Shown: positions 36,311 through 47,180, counted from the stretch's first letter. The stretch: DNA of 64,000 nt from Arenibacter palladensis (GCF_900129275.1 NZ_FQUX01000005.1:288672-352671), one strand, 5' to 3'. Notes: generated by a model from the sequence alone, not told the origin. Translations and numbers: made by a program.

Positions 36311-38647
36311 CTAGTTAATTGATTGTATGACCGGTTCTGGCCCCATTTGCATCTCCAAGACCCCACCTTCGGTTATTTCCTGATGGGTAATCCAAAACCT
36401 GTTTAAGGGCTTGCCATTTAAGGTCATGGTTTGTATATAGATATTATCTTTGGAGTTGTTGTTGGCTAGAATTCTGAATTTCTTGCCAGAATAATAAACA
36501 GGATCCAATTGTATTTCAATTTCATTGAAAACGGGACTTGTTATTTGGTACTTGTTATCTCCCGGGGATATAGGATGAATGCCTATGGAGGCCAAGACAT
36601 ACCAGGCCGACATTTGTCCCACATCCTCATTACCGCATAGCCCATAGGCATCTGTCCCGTAGGCATCGCTACATATCTTCCTGGTCCATTTTTGGGTTAG
36701 GTGGGGTACTCCGGCCGTATTGAGCATAAAGGGTACATGGTGCACCGGTTCATTGGGATGGTTGTAATAATCATTCCATAAAAAATCCTCAGGTGTATTC
36801 TCAAAGAAAGATATCAGCTCACTCCTAAAGGCCTCTTCCCCTCCCATTAAGGTCTTTAGGCCCTCTAAATCGTGGGGAACGAACCAACCTTGTTGAAAAG
36901 GATTGCTCTCTATACAACCTTGCCCATGAACCGTTTTGCCCTTCCATTCCAACCAGTTGCCTATACTATCCTTTGCCCGGAACCAATTTACTTCATCATT
37001 CCATATGTTGCCGTAATTTTTACTTTTTACAAGGTATTCCCTGGCTATTTCAGTTTTTCCCAAAGAATTGGCCATAGTGCCTAGGGCCCAATCAGAATAG
37101 GCATATTCCAAGGTTTTGGAGATATTGCCATGGGTATATCCCAACTCTCCGTTTCCCGTATTATCAACCGTATTTTTAGAATAGGCAAAGGCCTTTTCAA
37201 TATCGTAGTTGCGAATTCCTTTTTCATAGGCATCCACAATGACCGAGACCGCAGGGTTCCCCAACATACATCCCGAATAGGAATTGAGCATTTCCCAACG
37301 CGGCAAGTATTCCCTGCCACTTAACTCCGCCATTTGTAGCAAGGAATTAATTTCGTCATTCACCAAATTAGGGTTAATAATTGTCTGCAAAGGAAATTGG
37401 GAACGGAATACATCCCAGCCACTAAATATTGTCCTATAGGTAAAATTGGAGGTTTGATGAATTTTCTTATCGGCACCAATGTAGTTACCGTTAACATCCG
37501 AAAACGTCCTGGGATCTATCATGGTATGGTACAGCGCGGTATAAAAAATAGTTTTTTCATCCTCCGTCCCTCCGGAAACCACAACATTCTTAATAGCCTT
37601 GTTCCAACTATTCCTAGCCTCCTCCCTTGTCCTATCAAAATCCCAATGATCAATATCATGTTCTAAGTTCTCCTTGGCCCCGGCTACGTTTACAAAAGAA
37701 ATACCACTCTTTACCAACACTTGCTCACCTTCTTTAGTACTAAAATTGGAATAAAATCCCAAATGTTTGCCCTGCATCTCCTTTTTGGAAGGGAATATTT
37801 CGGCATTCTTCACCGCCAATTGGTAATCATCCTGTCTGATGAATCGCATTTTTCTGGGTACGTCCGGAATATCGGCACTCCAGATACCATAATCCTTAAG
37901 GGGTTTGCTAAACTGACAATAGAAGTATACCGTATAATCCGCATTTCCGTCTCCACCTCCCCAGCCTCCACCTTCGGGCGGACATTTCATCCACCCCTCA
38001 ATGGTATTTTCGTTGACTACTTTTATATATTGTTCAGTTGAAGTACCACCCACCCTACGCGACAGATCGATTTGAATTCTGGAACTATCGTTCTCCGGAA
38101 AGGTAAACCGAATAATTCCGGCCCTAGGTGCGGCAGTCAGCTCTGCCCTAATTTTATGATCATCCAAGGTTACCGCATAATACCCGGCCTTGGTCACCTC
38201 AGTATCATGTGAATAACGGGAACGATATCCTCCTCCGGGATTTTCCGGAACCCCCCTATTGGTCTGTAGTTTTCCTGTTGTTGGGGTAACCAAAAAATTA
38301 CCTAGGTCACCAAACCAACCCACCCCGCTCATATGGGTAAAACTAAAACCCTCCATAGTTTTGTGTTCATAGGAATAGCCAGATCCATTATCCCCACCGG
38401 TAAACGTATCAGGGCTAAGCTGAACCAATCCAAAAGGTGTAGCGGCCCCAGGGAAGGTCTTACCAAAACCGTGGGCATCCTTGGTTTTTTCCCCATAAGT
38501 AATCGCACCGATAATGGGATCTATATAGTCTACCGGTTCGGGTCCCGATACTTGGTTTTCCTTGGAGGAAGAACATGAAAACAGCGACAACACCAACAGG
38601 ACAGAACATAGGTTACGTAGTGTAATTCTTCTTTTTAACATTATCAT
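36311..38647 (-). CDS. GH92 family exo-alpha-mannosidase, lipoprotein
   Basis: The 778-residue protein has the lipobox VLSLFSC. The GH92 signature is seen early in DPIIGAITYGEKTKDAHG and FPGAATPFGLVQLSPDT, then SGWDVFRSQFP, and near residue 669 GNEDVGQMSAWYVLASIG. GH92 enzymes are calcium-dependent inverting exo-alpha-mannosidases acting on N-glycans and mannans. The cell location is periplasm or surface. It ends the second glycan cluster, 213 bases after the GH20 gene. The linkage specificity cannot be read by eye. Confidence 0.95.
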   Translation of the reverse strand: MIMLKRRITLRNLCSVLLVLSLFSCSSSKENQVSGPEPVDYIDPIIGAITYGEKTKDAHGFGKTFPGAATPFGLVQLSPDTFTGGDNGSGYSYEHKTMEGFSFTHMSGVGWFGDLGNFLVTPTTGKLQTNRGVPENPGGGYRSRYSHDTEVTKAGYYAVTLDDHKIRAELTAAPRAGIIRFTFPENDSSRIQIDLSRRVGGTSTEQYIKVVNENTIEGWMKCPPEGGGWGGGDGNADYTVYFYCQFSKPLKDYGIWSADIPDVPRKMRFIRQDDYQLAVKNAEIFPSKKEMQGKHLGFYSNFSTKEGEQVLVKSGISFVNVAGAKENLEHDIDHWDFDRTREEARNSWNKAIKNVVVSGGTEDEKTIFYTALYHTMIDPRTFSDVNGNYIGADKKIHQTSNFTYRTIFSGWDVFRSQFPLQTIINPNLVNDEINSLLQMAELSGREYLPRWEMLNSYSGCMLGNPAVSVIVDAYEKGIRNYDIEKAFAYSKNTVDNTGNGELGYTHGNISKTLEYAYSDWALGTMANSLGKTEIAREYLVKSKNYGNIWNDEVNWFRAKDSIGNWLEWKGKTVHGQGCIESNPFQQGWFVPHDLEGLKTLMGGEEAFRSELISFFENTPEDFLWNDYYNHPNEPVHHVPFMLNTAGVPHLTQKWTRKICSDAYGTDAYGLCGNEDVGQMSAWYVLASIGIHPISPGDNKYQITSPVFNEIEIQLDPVYYSGKKFRILANNNSKDNIYIQTMTLNGKPLNRFWITHQEITEGGVLEMQMGPEPVIQSIN

Positions 38648-38860
38648 TTTATTAGTAAGTCAATACCTTCCCTTATTTTTAAGGTTTGAAAGAAATAGCT
38701 TCTTAAGCTTTTGCCATTAACAAAATCAATTGGCCATTCATTATTCCGCCATAAACCAATAGTTGGCCTTATGTTCCCTTTTATGCCTTAAAATACTTAA
38801 GGCAACTTCGCTGTTTCCTCAGGATATTCAACAATAACAATTGGTAATAATTTTAAAATT

Positions 38861-40717
38861 TTATTTTAATCTGATTTCTGTTACGCTCCCCAATAGTCTT
38901 CCTTCCTTATTAAAAAGTCCGGCTTTAACAAGGGTTTTGGCGGGCGAAATAAAATGCCCCTCATACTTCATTGAAGCTGTTGTGGGATCTTCTCCATCGG
39001 TGGTATAAAATATATCATACCCCACCGTTTCTGTATTTAAATACACATGGGCCTCGCTTTTTAATTCATCAAGGGCATATGAAGCATAGACCGTGAACAT
39101 ACTCTTGGCATAATTCACCTGTTCCCGTTCCAGTCTTTTAAAGTGGGAATCTTCCAGGGCAGTTTGAAATCGCTCCCAATCCTTCACATTGGGGGCGCTC
39201 CATGACACCTCTGCACTGGCCAGTGCCCTGGGGTAAAGCATATATTCACAATGTTCCTGGGTGGGCGTAAATTCTCCCCACAAACAGGCTTCATTACCAA
39301 GAACCTTATTTACCTCCTCTGGCGTCAATTCCGCGGGAATGGGTTCATGAGCGTATACCTTAGACAAGGGCAATACCACCTTTGGCCCTTCAGGCTCCAT
39401 TTGAGTGGGGCCCTGTACCTGACTGAGATACATATATTTGTAGGATGTCATTATGGTAGGATAGGCATTTTGCGGCGCCGTAATCTGTGGGTTGTGGCCT
39501 CCTCTTCTCCATGCCATAATGGTTGCTCCCGGGGCTCCTTGACCACTTAAAATCTCATCCCAACCTATCATGGTCTTATTTTGGGCCTTTACGATTTTAT
39601 GTACCTTTTGTATAAAATAACTCTGTAGTTCCTCTTCGTCCTTTAAGTTGTTTTCTGTTTTTACCCCTTGGCAGTACGGACATTTTTTCCAATTGGATTT
39701 ATTGCACTCATCACCACCAATATGCAGATATTTTGACGGAAACAGCGCCGCAACCTCCTCTATTACACCTTCCAAAAACTCGTAAGTAGTGTCCTTACCT
39801 GCGCAGACCGCATTATCGGGTGCCTTGCCCCCTACGGCAACTTCAAAATTGGCATCGGATTCATCATAGCAAAACAAGTGGGGGTAGGATGCTACCAATG
39901 CCTTGCTATGCCCCGGGACGTCTATTTCCGGGATAATCTCCACATTGCGAACTTTTGCGTAAGCAATTACTTCCTTAATGTCTTCTTGGGTGTAAAATCC
40001 ACCAACCGTTTTGGGTTCTTCGGCGGTTGCTTTTTCGCGCTGCCACCAGCTTACCCCAGTTCTATCGGCTCGCCAAGCACCTTTTTCTGTTAGGTTTGGG
40101 TACTTTTTTATCTCGATGCGCCACCCTTGGTCATCGGTCAGGTGCCAATGGAACTTGTTCACCTTATAGGAGGAAAGAACATCTATCTGTTTTAAGATAA
40201 ATTCTTTAGGTTGAAAATGTCTGGAAACGTCCAACATAATGCCACGCCAACCAAATCTAGGATTGTCCTTGACCGTCATACCCAGCACTTTGACCGTTCC
40301 GGAATTTTGCAAAGGAAAGGTCTGGCGCAAGGTCTGAAATCCATTAAAAAGTCCTGCGTAATCTTTGGCGGTCACAACAATGGATTCTGGTTGCACCTCT
40401 AGCAAATAACCCTCATCCCTTACGGACAGACTTTTATCCAATCTAAATAATATATGCTTTTCCCCTACCTCAGGGTTGCGATAAGAATAGGTAAGGTTAA
40501 GCCCTAGATCCTTATAGAATTTTTCAGCCAGATATGGAATAAGAACCCCTTGAAACTTTTTGGGCACCACCACTTTGGTATTCTTGTCCAAAACAAATGC
40601 ATCATCTGTAAAGGAAACCGACTCAGGTTGTGGTACAAAATGATAGTTTTGGGCTACTAATTGAAGGTTGAACCCAAACATTGAAAAAAACAGTATGTAC
40701 GTGAAATATTTATACAT
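38861..40717 (-). CDS. GH20 beta-N-acetylhexosaminidase, secreted
   Basis: The 618-residue protein has a signal peptide ending QLVAQ, an N-terminal GH20b domain and a TIM-barrel core with FHWHLTDDQGWR and the catalytic pair D336-E337 in LHIGGDEC. The Asp positions the N-acetyl group for substrate-assisted hydrolysis. A C-terminal sandwich (VGYDIFYTTDGEDPTTAS) is of the CHB_HEX_C type. It removes terminal GlcNAc or GalNAc. It directly precedes GH92 and follows an SGNH esterase by 4 bases, so these are likely one operon with the two sulfatases upstream. Confidence 0.95.
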   Translation of the reverse strand: MYKYFTYILFFSMFGFNLQLVAQNYHFVPQPESVSFTDDAFVLDKNTKVVVPKKFQGVLIPYLAEKFYKDLGLNLTYSYRNPEVGEKHILFRLDKSLSVRDEGYLLEVQPESIVVTAKDYAGLFNGFQTLRQTFPLQNSGTVKVLGMTVKDNPRFGWRGIMLDVSRHFQPKEFILKQIDVLSSYKVNKFHWHLTDDQGWRIEIKKYPNLTEKGAWRADRTGVSWWQREKATAEEPKTVGGFYTQEDIKEVIAYAKVRNVEIIPEIDVPGHSKALVASYPHLFCYDESDANFEVAVGGKAPDNAVCAGKDTTYEFLEGVIEEVAALFPSKYLHIGGDECNKSNWKKCPYCQGVKTENNLKDEEELQSYFIQKVHKIVKAQNKTMIGWDEILSGQGAPGATIMAWRRGGHNPQITAPQNAYPTIMTSYKYMYLSQVQGPTQMEPEGPKVVLPLSKVYAHEPIPAELTPEEVNKVLGNEACLWGEFTPTQEHCEYMLYPRALASAEVSWSAPNVKDWERFQTALEDSHFKRLEREQVNYAKSMFTVYASYALDELKSEAHVYLNTETVGYDIFYTTDGEDPTTASMKYEGHFISPAKTLVKAGLFNKEGRLLGSVTEIRLK

Positions 40718-40721
40718 TTAA

Positions 40722-41504
40722 CTATTGGTTTAGTTGTTCTAGGATTACTTCGGCTACTTTCTTTCCTTGTTCCGTTGTGCCCAATTTGTTATAATGTACG
40801 TTGCCAGGTTTTACCATCCATTTTTCATGATTGGGTAGGGTATAGCCATATAGGTCATTTATAATAACAGAAGGATAGTCCTTTAATACCTCCAAAGCGG
40901 CTTCATTATATTTTTTGGCATCGCCAGCGTAACGCCCGTTTGCGTTTTCGGGAACGGGGGTAGTGGTAGCAAAAATCAATTTAGTATTAGGAAAATTGAG
41001 TTCTAAGTATTCACATATGGCCCTCATGTTTTCTTGGTAGGTCGCCACAGAGGAAATGATCTTTCCATTTTCTTTATCCATTCCCTTACTGCTCATGTAC
41101 TTTATGTCATGAAGTCCTACGTTGAAATGAATCACGTCCCATTCAAAATCCCACCCCCCTTTTAAATGCGGTTTAGACATAGTTTGCTCAAGTTTATCCA
41201 TCTTAGGAATAAAGTCGTGGCTAGAAATACCATTGCTGAAAATTCTAAACACCGAGGCTTTTCCCGCCAGTTCTTCCCTAACCGTGGTGGTGTAACCTAT
41301 GGAGATCGAATCTCCGTAGAGCAAGACATTTGGTACACCTTTTTTGGGGTGTATATAGGAAAATACGGGTCCGTCCTGTGCCCTTAACCCGGACCAGGCA
41401 GTTTCGGCTACATTTTTATTGGTTCCGCACGAATATACCTGCGGGAGCAGTGCTAGTCCAACGCTGGCCGCACCAGCTTTTTTTAAAAACTCCAGTCTTT
41501 TCAT
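40722..41504 (-). CDS. SGNH/GDSL-family hydrolase, lipoprotein or Tat substrate
   Basis: The protein has 260 residues. The leader KRLEFLKKAGAASVGLALLP with a following SC resembles a Tat-like lipoprotein signal. The catalytic Ser is in YGDSISIGY (block I), the Gly/Asn blocks are in VIHFNVGLHDIKY, and the His is in GNVHYNKLG near the C-terminus. Such enzymes in PULs often remove acetyl or other acyl groups from sugars. It lies 4 bases upstream of GH20 in the same direction. The ester it cleaves is unknown. Confidence 0.88.
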   Translation of the reverse strand: MKRLEFLKKAGAASVGLALLPQVYSCGTNKNVAETAWSGLRAQDGPVFSYIHPKKGVPNVLLYGDSISIGYTTTVREELAGKASVFRIFSNGISSHDFIPKMDKLEQTMSKPHLKGGWDFEWDVIHFNVGLHDIKYMSSKGMDKENGKIISSVATYQENMRAICEYLELNFPNTKLIFATTTPVPENANGRYAGDAKKYNEAALEVLKDYPSVIINDLYGYTLPNHEKWMVKPGNVHYNKLGTTEQGKKVAEVILEQLNQ

Positions 41505-41655
41505 TTCACCATTATTATTTAACTATGAAGTTTTAGTTCCGTTTTTTCTGAATGTTTAGTTCCTATTGCATTGGGTAAATGAAGCTCCCTAAGAAAGCTA
41601 CAAATCAATACGATCTATCCCAAATATCATCTAACCACTATCCTTAAATGTGCCT

Positions 41656-43035
41656 TTACCGATACCTATTATTGTCCGCTTTTAATTCGGTGTCAAAATC
41701 GTCCAGCATCTTGATCAGCTTTTGCACTATTTTAGGATGCTCCTGGGCCAGGTTTTGGCTTTCGGATATATCCTCGGCCAAATTGTAAAGTTCTATTTTA
41801 CCTTCTGTCCTTCTTAATTTCCAATCACCTTTTCTCACCGCCTCAAGCGTACATTCCTTGTAATAATAGAATCCGTCTTTTTTATGTGGCGAAGCCTTTT
41901 TCTTTCCTACCAATAGTGGCCAAATATTTTTTCCGTCCACTTTTTCCCCTGGTATATCGCTATCGGTCAAATGGGCGATGGTGGGCAATAAATCTATAGT
42001 AGAGGCCACTTCAGAGCAAACAGTCCCGGCAGGTATGGCCCCTTTCCATTGGGCGATCATAGGAACCCTCATTCCGCCTTCGTAGGTCTCAAATTTATAG
42101 CCTTTCAAAGGCAGGGCAGAACCCCCATGACCATTCTTGAGATTCCATGGACCATTGTCCGATGTAAAAATTACAAGTGTATTTTCATCCAGATTCAAGG
42201 CTTCCAAAGTATTTAAAATTTGACCCATACTCCAATCAATTTCTTCTATCACATCACCGTACAAACCTCGTGCGCTTTTCCCCTTGAATTCTGGGGAAGC
42301 AAATAAGGGAATATGGGGCATGGAATGTGCTAGATATAAGAAGAACGGTTCTTCTTTATTCTCCTCAATAAACTCCAAAGCTTTTTTTGTGTAGCGCTGT
42401 GTTAATGACGATTGATCTACGGGGTATTCAATAATTTCATTTTGTTCTGTTAATGGAACGACGCCTCCTCTCCATTTTTCCTGTCTCAAACTATCTATGG
42501 TCATGCCTTCTCTAAACAAAACATTTTCCGATACTTTAGCCTTGGGATACACGGACATATCGTTGCTATATGGAATACCATAATACATATCAAAACCTTG
42601 GGCTGTGGGCATATATTGATCCTTATCCCCTAAATGCCATTTCCCAATACAAGCTGTAGCGTAGTTTTGGATTTTAAGCATATCGGCTATAGTCAGTTCC
42701 TCATTTGGCAATCCACCTGGTAAGTTTGGCCATAGTACTTTAGGAACCCCAACCCGAGTTGGGTAAGCCCCCGTTAACAGTGCCGCTCTTGATGGGGAAC
42801 ACACGGGTGAAGCCGAATAAAAATCGGTAAACTTCATACCGTTTCCAGCCATCTGATCAAGGTTTGGGGTTTTAATCAGGGGCGAACCAAAAACGCCTAC
42901 GTCCTGATAACCTTGATCGTCCGTAAAGACAATAATAATGTTGGGCTTAGACGGTTTTTTTTGCGCATTAAGGGAAAAAACGGAGCCTAATAAAAACAAC
43001 CACAATCCCAATAAAAATCTAGTACACTGCATCAT
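41656..43035 (-). CDS. sulfatase (S1 family), secreted
   Basis: A protein of about 459 residues with signal peptide [25 protein letters not shown]. The ATG pair at 43032-43035 is chosen over a TTG at 43089. The family blocks are [12 protein letters not shown] (metal Asp pair), the formylglycine motif [20 protein letters not shown] and IFTSDNGPW. The set looks like a GalNAc-4/6-type or arylsulfatase A-like member, but I do not assign a subfamily. It follows the other sulfatase in the cluster closely and would act on the same glycan. Confidence 0.9.
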   Translation of the reverse strand: MMQCTRFLLGLWLFLLGSVFSLNAQKKPSKPNIIIVFTDDQGYQDVGVFGSPLIKTPNLDQMAGNGMKFTDFYSASPVCSPSRAALLTGAYPTRVGVPKVLWPNLPGGLPNEELTIADMLKIQNYATACIGKWHLGDKDQYMPTAQGFDMYYGIPYSNDMSVYPKAKVSENVLFREGMTIDSLRQEKWRGGVVPLTEQNEIIEYPVDQSSLTQRYTKKALEFIEENKEEPFFLYLAHSMPHIPLFASPEFKGKSARGLYGDVIEEIDWSMGQILNTLEALNLDENTLVIFTSDNGPWNLKNGHGGSALPLKGYKFETYEGGMRVPMIAQWKGAIPAGTVCSEVASTIDLLPTIAHLTDSDIPGEKVDGKNIWPLLVGKKKASPHKKDGFYYYKECTLEAVRKGDWKLRRTEGKIELYNLAEDISESQNLAQEHPKIVQKLIKMLDDFDTELKADNNRYR

Positions 43036-43076
43036 ATTCACATCATTTAATCCTTTATTGTTATGGCCTAGTTTCC

Positions 43077-44669
43077 CTAACTTTCCCAATGGTCAGCAAT
43101 AATTTGATGTATTTCCGGATTATCCGAATCGGTATCCCCCAAGGCTTCTCTTTGCCTTAATATCTCCTCTTTCATTTCGGAAATAACATCCTGATATTCC
43201 GAATCGGAATATGCATTATGCAGTTCTTTGGGGTCCTTTTGCAAATCGAAAAATTCCCAATATTTATCTGGTTGTTCTTCTTTGGTATATTCATTTACCT
43301 TGAGTCCGTTTCCATAATAGAAGGCAAGCTTGTAGCGCTCTCCCCTAATTCCGAAATGGCCAGGTCGGTCTTTGCTATGGTCCCAATACCTATAGTAGCC
43401 ATGCTTACGCCAATCCGCGGGGGTATTCCCCTTTAGGTTCTCGCGAAAACTATGGCCTTGCATGGTTTCCGGATACTCTATCCCGGCATAATCTGCAAAC
43501 AGGGCCGAGAAATCGGCATTTTCTATGATATCGGCATTTCGGGTCCCAGCAGGAATCTCTTTTGGGTATCTTATGACAAATGGCATATGAATGGATTCCT
43601 CATAGATCAAACGCTTGTCGAACCAACCGTGTTCCCCTAAGAAATAACCCTGATCTGCCGTGTAAATAACTATGGTGTTTTCTGCCAATCCAGATTTTTC
43701 CAAATAATCCAACAACCTGCCTATATTGTCATCAATGGCAGCTCCGCAGCGCATAAAATCCTTTACAAATTTTTGATAAGTCTTCATTCTTGCCTCATCT
43801 GCGCTAAGGCCTTCAACCGAAAATGGCAATTCCGGATAGGCCATATAATCCTTTCTCAATTCCGGATCGGCAGTGGCAGCCAAATAACGCTTTTGTAGGT
43901 TGTCTATGGATTGTCCTTTAAAGACCCGCCCGTTAGTTTCCGCTCCTTGATCATAGAAAGAATCCGGAACTGGAATTTCCTCATCGCGATATAGATGACT
44001 AAAACGTTCGGGGTAATCATACGGTTCATGTGTCGCCTTAAAATGGCACATGGCCATAAAGGGTTTGGATTTGTCCCTATTTTCTATCCACTCCATGGTT
44101 TTATCGGCAATGATATCCGTACTAAAACCTTCCACTACTTTACCTCCACCGTAGTAGTCTTCCCAATTATCCGCTGTTTTCAATCTTGGGTTCCAATAAT
44201 CCCCCTGCCCTGGCAATACGGCATAATAATCAAACCCTGCCGGCTCCTGTTTTAAATGCCATTTCCCTATAACAGATGTGGCATAACCACCCTTTTGCAG
44301 CTCTTTTGCTATATTATTGTGGTTTGGGGATAGGCCCGCCCCCAAGGTGGTAACCCCATTAATGTGACTGTACTGACCGGTGAGGATCGTTGCCCTACTG
44401 GGAGTACAAATGGAATTGGAAACTAAACAATTCTCCAAAACGCAACCCTCTGCGGCCAACCGTTTAATATTCGGATTATGCACATAATCCTTGAGTATGC
44501 CCCCATAAATCCCCCAAGCCTGAGCGGTATGATCATCGGACATTATAAAAAGAATATTGGGTCTTTCCGACTGGACCACTGATTTTTCTTCAGTCTTATT
44601 CTTACAACTTGAGATAGTTAATAATAGCGCAGAACCAAGAACAGCTCCAATGAATTTCATTTTCATCAT
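43077..44669 (-). CDS. sulfatase (S1 family, GlcNAc-6-sulfatase-like), lipoprotein
   Basis: The 530-residue protein has lipobox LTISSC. D45-D46 in [15 protein letters not shown] are metal ligands and C88-T-P-S-R92 is the formylglycine motif in [14 protein letters not shown]. The wider block with [17 protein letters not shown] resembles N-acetylglucosamine-6-sulfatases (my impression is S1_11). With GH20 and GH92 downstream, this would open sulfated GlcNAc for the hexosaminidase. It is the first gene of the cluster, with 460 bases of non-coding DNA before it. Confidence 0.9.
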   Translation of the reverse strand: MMKMKFIGAVLGSALLLTISSCKNKTEEKSVVQSERPNILFIMSDDHTAQAWGIYGGILKDYVHNPNIKRLAAEGCVLENCLVSNSICTPSRATILTGQYSHINGVTTLGAGLSPNHNNIAKELQKGGYATSVIGKWHLKQEPAGFDYYAVLPGQGDYWNPRLKTADNWEDYYGGGKVVEGFSTDIIADKTMEWIENRDKSKPFMAMCHFKATHEPYDYPERFSHLYRDEEIPVPDSFYDQGAETNGRVFKGQSIDNLQKRYLAATADPELRKDYMAYPELPFSVEGLSADEARMKTYQKFVKDFMRCGAAIDDNIGRLLDYLEKSGLAENTIVIYTADQGYFLGEHGWFDKRLIYEESIHMPFVIRYPKEIPAGTRNADIIENADFSALFADYAGIEYPETMQGHSFRENLKGNTPADWRKHGYYRYWDHSKDRPGHFGIRGERYKLAFYYGNGLKVNEYTKEEQPDKYWEFFDLQKDPKELHNAYSDSEYQDVISEMKEEILRQREALGDTDSDNPEIHQIIADHWES

Positions 44670-45129
44670 GTTTTATTTGTTTTAAAACTTAACATCTGTA
44701 AAATTAACTTTTAAAAACAAAAGATAGCTTTTAGCTTTGATTATTGGCATAATTATACCGTTTTTGAAGGCTGTTTCCTAGAGGGTTTATGCCTGCTGGA
44801 CTTCATTTTATAATCAAGGGTGATGGTTGAAACTCTAAAAACAACCTGAATTGGATTGAATTGACTTCCTGATTTTTTTTGGATTTAGTATCAAATGAAT
44901 AGAAAAAGGGAGGAACTACCTCCCTTTTAAATCTAACTAAGAGGAATATTTCCCCTATACTTAATAGGAAATAAACAACACTTATCTATCCTCAGTCTAT
45001 TCTTGGAATCAACATCTTTTTTAAAATGCGAACCAACAAAATCTTTGCTTTCCGAAGTAACTTAAACTGGCCCCATTAAACATAGGTCTATTAAAGCACT
45101 AATTTTTACTGGCCCACAAAGAGGTGCTA
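44670..45129. other. non-coding region with a terminator
   Basis: Apart from the hairpin at 44904-44928 I see only AT-rich sequence. It separates two minus-strand transcription units and should hold the promoter of the sulfatase/GH cluster. Confidence 0.5.
44904..44928 (-). terminator. strong rho-independent terminator of the 45-52 kb gene run
   Basis: AAAAGGGAGG (44904-44913) pairs perfectly with CCTCCCTTTT (44919-44928) around a 5-base loop. Read on the minus strand it ends with TTTTTCT, so it fits termination after the DUF6090 gene. Confidence 0.8.
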
Positions 45130-45894
45130 TTATAAATTTTCTTCCGGATACCCTAGCTCCTGTCGTAATTTTATGCCCATGACTTGGGTCCTATTCCTTA
45201 ATTTTTTGGCCTGGGTCAAAAGATTTTCAGTTTGTATCAATCTATCTACCAAGGCGTTCTGATATTCCTTTGTATTCAATAATGTGTAATAATTGGAAAC
45301 TTGTCCAAAGTCCCGAAGGTTATTAAATTTTGGGTTTTCCTGTGGAAGTATATCCACTAAGGCAAGATGCTTTTCCAATACCGGCTGCAAATGATTGACC
45401 ACTATTTCATTGATCTTTGAGTCTGTAATCTTAAATTCAGCAATTTCAGTGGGATAATTGGCTATAAGGGTTTTTAAGGAATCGCTTTCAATAATTTCAA
45501 ATTTAGAAGTATTGATAACAGAATTTAAGGCCCCGTCCAACAAGACCATTGGAGCATAATTAATGTGCACTATGGTATCCTTGGCCCCTGGCGTAATCTG
45601 TTCGGGAGCCAGGCCAATGTAGCTCATGGTAGCTTCCAATCTGTTAATATTGCCAGAGTACTTAACAATGCCCTCATTAAGAACTTTCAAATTTGTATTC
45701 AATTCTTCATACAGGCTATGATAGATTTTCATCTCCACTATCCTATTTTTCCTGATTTCATTAAGATCGTTGATTTTCCACGCGATTAGGATACCTATAA
45801 CAATTAGGAATATTTCTCCAAAGGCATATAACAGATAATTTTTGAATTTGCCGGAAATTATGAAACCCCGCCTAATTTTTGCAAATAAACGCAT
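45130..45894 (-). CDS. DUF6090-like membrane-anchored protein
   Basis: The 254-residue protein has one membrane span near the N-terminus (YAFGEIFLIVIGILIAWKIND) preceded by basic residues, then a helical domain with coiled-coil tendency (LYEELNTNLKVLNEG). The sequence around the span matches a large paralogous flavobacterial family I know as DUF6090. Function is unknown. It starts 6 bases after the SCO1-like gene and is the last gene before a strong terminator. Confidence 0.75.
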   Translation of the reverse strand: MRLFAKIRRGFIISGKFKNYLLYAFGEIFLIVIGILIAWKINDLNEIRKNRIVEMKIYHSLYEELNTNLKVLNEGIVKYSGNINRLEATMSYIGLAPEQITPGAKDTIVHINYAPMVLLDGALNSVINTSKFEIIESDSLKTLIANYPTEIAEFKITDSKINEIVVNHLQPVLEKHLALVDILPQENPKFNNLRDFGQVSNYYTLLNTKEYQNALVDRLIQTENLLTQAKKLRNRTQVMGIKLRQELGYPEENL

Positions 45895-45899
45895 AGCAA

Positions 45900-46592
45900 C
45901 TACTCCAGTTTTAAGGCTTTGATATCTGTAATTAGTTGGGCTATGGATGCCCTGTTCAACCCATTATAAATACCCCTAATATGTTTGTTTTTATCTACCA
46001 ATAAGAAGTTTTCTGTGTGCAAAAAGTCGTTTATATCCTTTGGCACCCCCAAATCGTTTTCTACAAAATATTGATTTCTTCCCAGGTTGTAAATTTCCGT
46101 TTTATCCCCTGTAACCAAATGCCATTTATTATCCATTACTCCATTTTTTTCGGCATAATTCTTAAGTATGGGGACAGAATCTATAGAGGGAGTTACCGAA
46201 TGTGACAACAATAATACTTCTGGATCGTCCTTAAATGCCTCCTGCACTTTTACCATATTACCCGTCATTTTTAAACAAATACCAGGACAAGTGGTAAAAA
46301 AGAAATCCGCAACATATATCTTATCATCAAATGTATTTTGGGATACCGTATCCCCCAATTGATTTACCAAACTGAAATCCGGAATTTTATGGAAACTCTT
46401 TTCCTCTTCACTATTTGGGGTTAACCAATATGGCGTAAAGGATTCATCGCTGTAGTAGGGAAGATATTCCACCCTACTGGTCTCCACTACTTCAACAGTC
46501 TCCTTTTTTACTTGATTCTTGCAACTAGTAAAAAATGCCAACCAACAAACCAACACCAACCCCTTATTCTTAATCCCTAACAACAACTTCAT
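45900..46592 (-). CDS. SCO1/SenC-family thioredoxin-fold lipoprotein
   Basis: The 230-residue protein has the lipobox FTSC at residue 24. The copper-binding CxxxC is C102-P-G-I-C106 in FTTCPGICLKM, and the third ligand is H192 in FLHTENF. This is the layout of SCO proteins that deliver copper to the CuA site of cytochrome oxidase or act as thiol reductants. No oxidase gene is nearby; the neighbours are YHYH and MORN-type lipoproteins. It overlaps the MORN gene by 23 bases, so it is coupled to that surface-protein operon rather than to respiration genes. Confidence 0.9.
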   Translation of the reverse strand: MKLLLGIKNKGLVLVCWLAFFTSCKNQVKKETVEVVETSRVEYLPYYSDESFTPYWLTPNSEEEKSFHKIPDFSLVNQLGDTVSQNTFDDKIYVADFFFTTCPGICLKMTGNMVKVQEAFKDDPEVLLLSHSVTPSIDSVPILKNYAEKNGVMDNKWHLVTGDKTEIYNLGRNQYFVENDLGVPKDINDFLHTENFLLVDKNKHIRGIYNGLNRASIAQLITDIKALKLE

Positions 46593-47169
46593 CTTCCAAT
46601 TTATAACATGAATTAGCCCTTAGCATTCCAAAAATGCGTCCGTTTTTGGCTTCATAATTAACATATATTTTCCCATTGGGCAGCCAGGCCTTTTGCAATC
46701 CTTCTTCCTTCCCTTCTGCCATTTGCCTAACTTTGGACAATTGCCCGGTGGCATACCATTGTTTTTCTTCACCCTGCTTAAGGCCATTAACATAATGGGA
46801 TTCTTCTGCCAACACCCCATTTTCCCACCAGCTTTTATACACTCCTACCAATTTGTTTTGATGATAGGTAGATTCTACCCTAAGCACTCCATTTTCGGAC
46901 CATCTTCTTGCAATACCTTCCCTTTTACCATTTAGAAACCCTAGTCTTTCTGCCAAGGTATCATTGGCATGAAATTTCACCGAATACCCATTGTAAGGCT
47001 GGTTTTTATAATACCATTTCCCTTCAATTTGGTTAAGGTCCAAATCCTGTTTGGATACCTCAACATTGGAGATTACAATAGCCTTCCCCTCCTCGCTTTT
47101 TATATCAGTGGCGTCTTTACAGTTTATAAGGGATAAGGCAGTAACAATTAATAAAAGTAATGGTCGCAT
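46570..47169 (-). CDS. MORN/YwqK-repeat lipoprotein
   Basis: The 199-residue protein has lipobox ALSLINC. The body is built of about five copies of a 23-residue repeat with the pattern NG-x-Y/L-x-G-x-x-x-x-W-x-x-NG (for example KREGIARRWSENGVLRVEST and KLVGVYKSWWENGVLAEES). Databases often call these 'toxin-antitoxin YwqK antitoxin', but there is no toxin here. The repeats form a beta-meander used for binding. It overlaps the SCO1-like gene. Confidence 0.85.
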   Translation of the reverse strand: MRPLLLLIVTALSLINCKDATDIKSEEGKAIVISNVEVSKQDLDLNQIEGKWYYKNQPYNGYSVKFHANDTLAERLGFLNGKREGIARRWSENGVLRVESTYHQNKLVGVYKSWWENGVLAEESHYVNGLKQGEEKQWYATGQLSKVRQMAEGKEEGLQKAWLPNGKIYVNYEAKNGRIFGMLRANSCYKLEDEVVVRD

Positions 47170-47180
47170 AGTCCTTTTTT

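Noticed and set aside
45900..46592. Part of a cytochrome c oxidase assembly operon
   Set aside because: The CxxxC and His are those of SCO1, but no oxidase, CtaG or heme-synthesis gene is near, so a respiratory context is not supported.
46570..47169. YwqK-type 'antitoxin' label for the MORN-repeat lipoprotein
   Set aside because: The label comes from repeat similarity only. The protein has a lipobox and no toxin gene is adjacent, so a toxin-antitoxin call is not supported.
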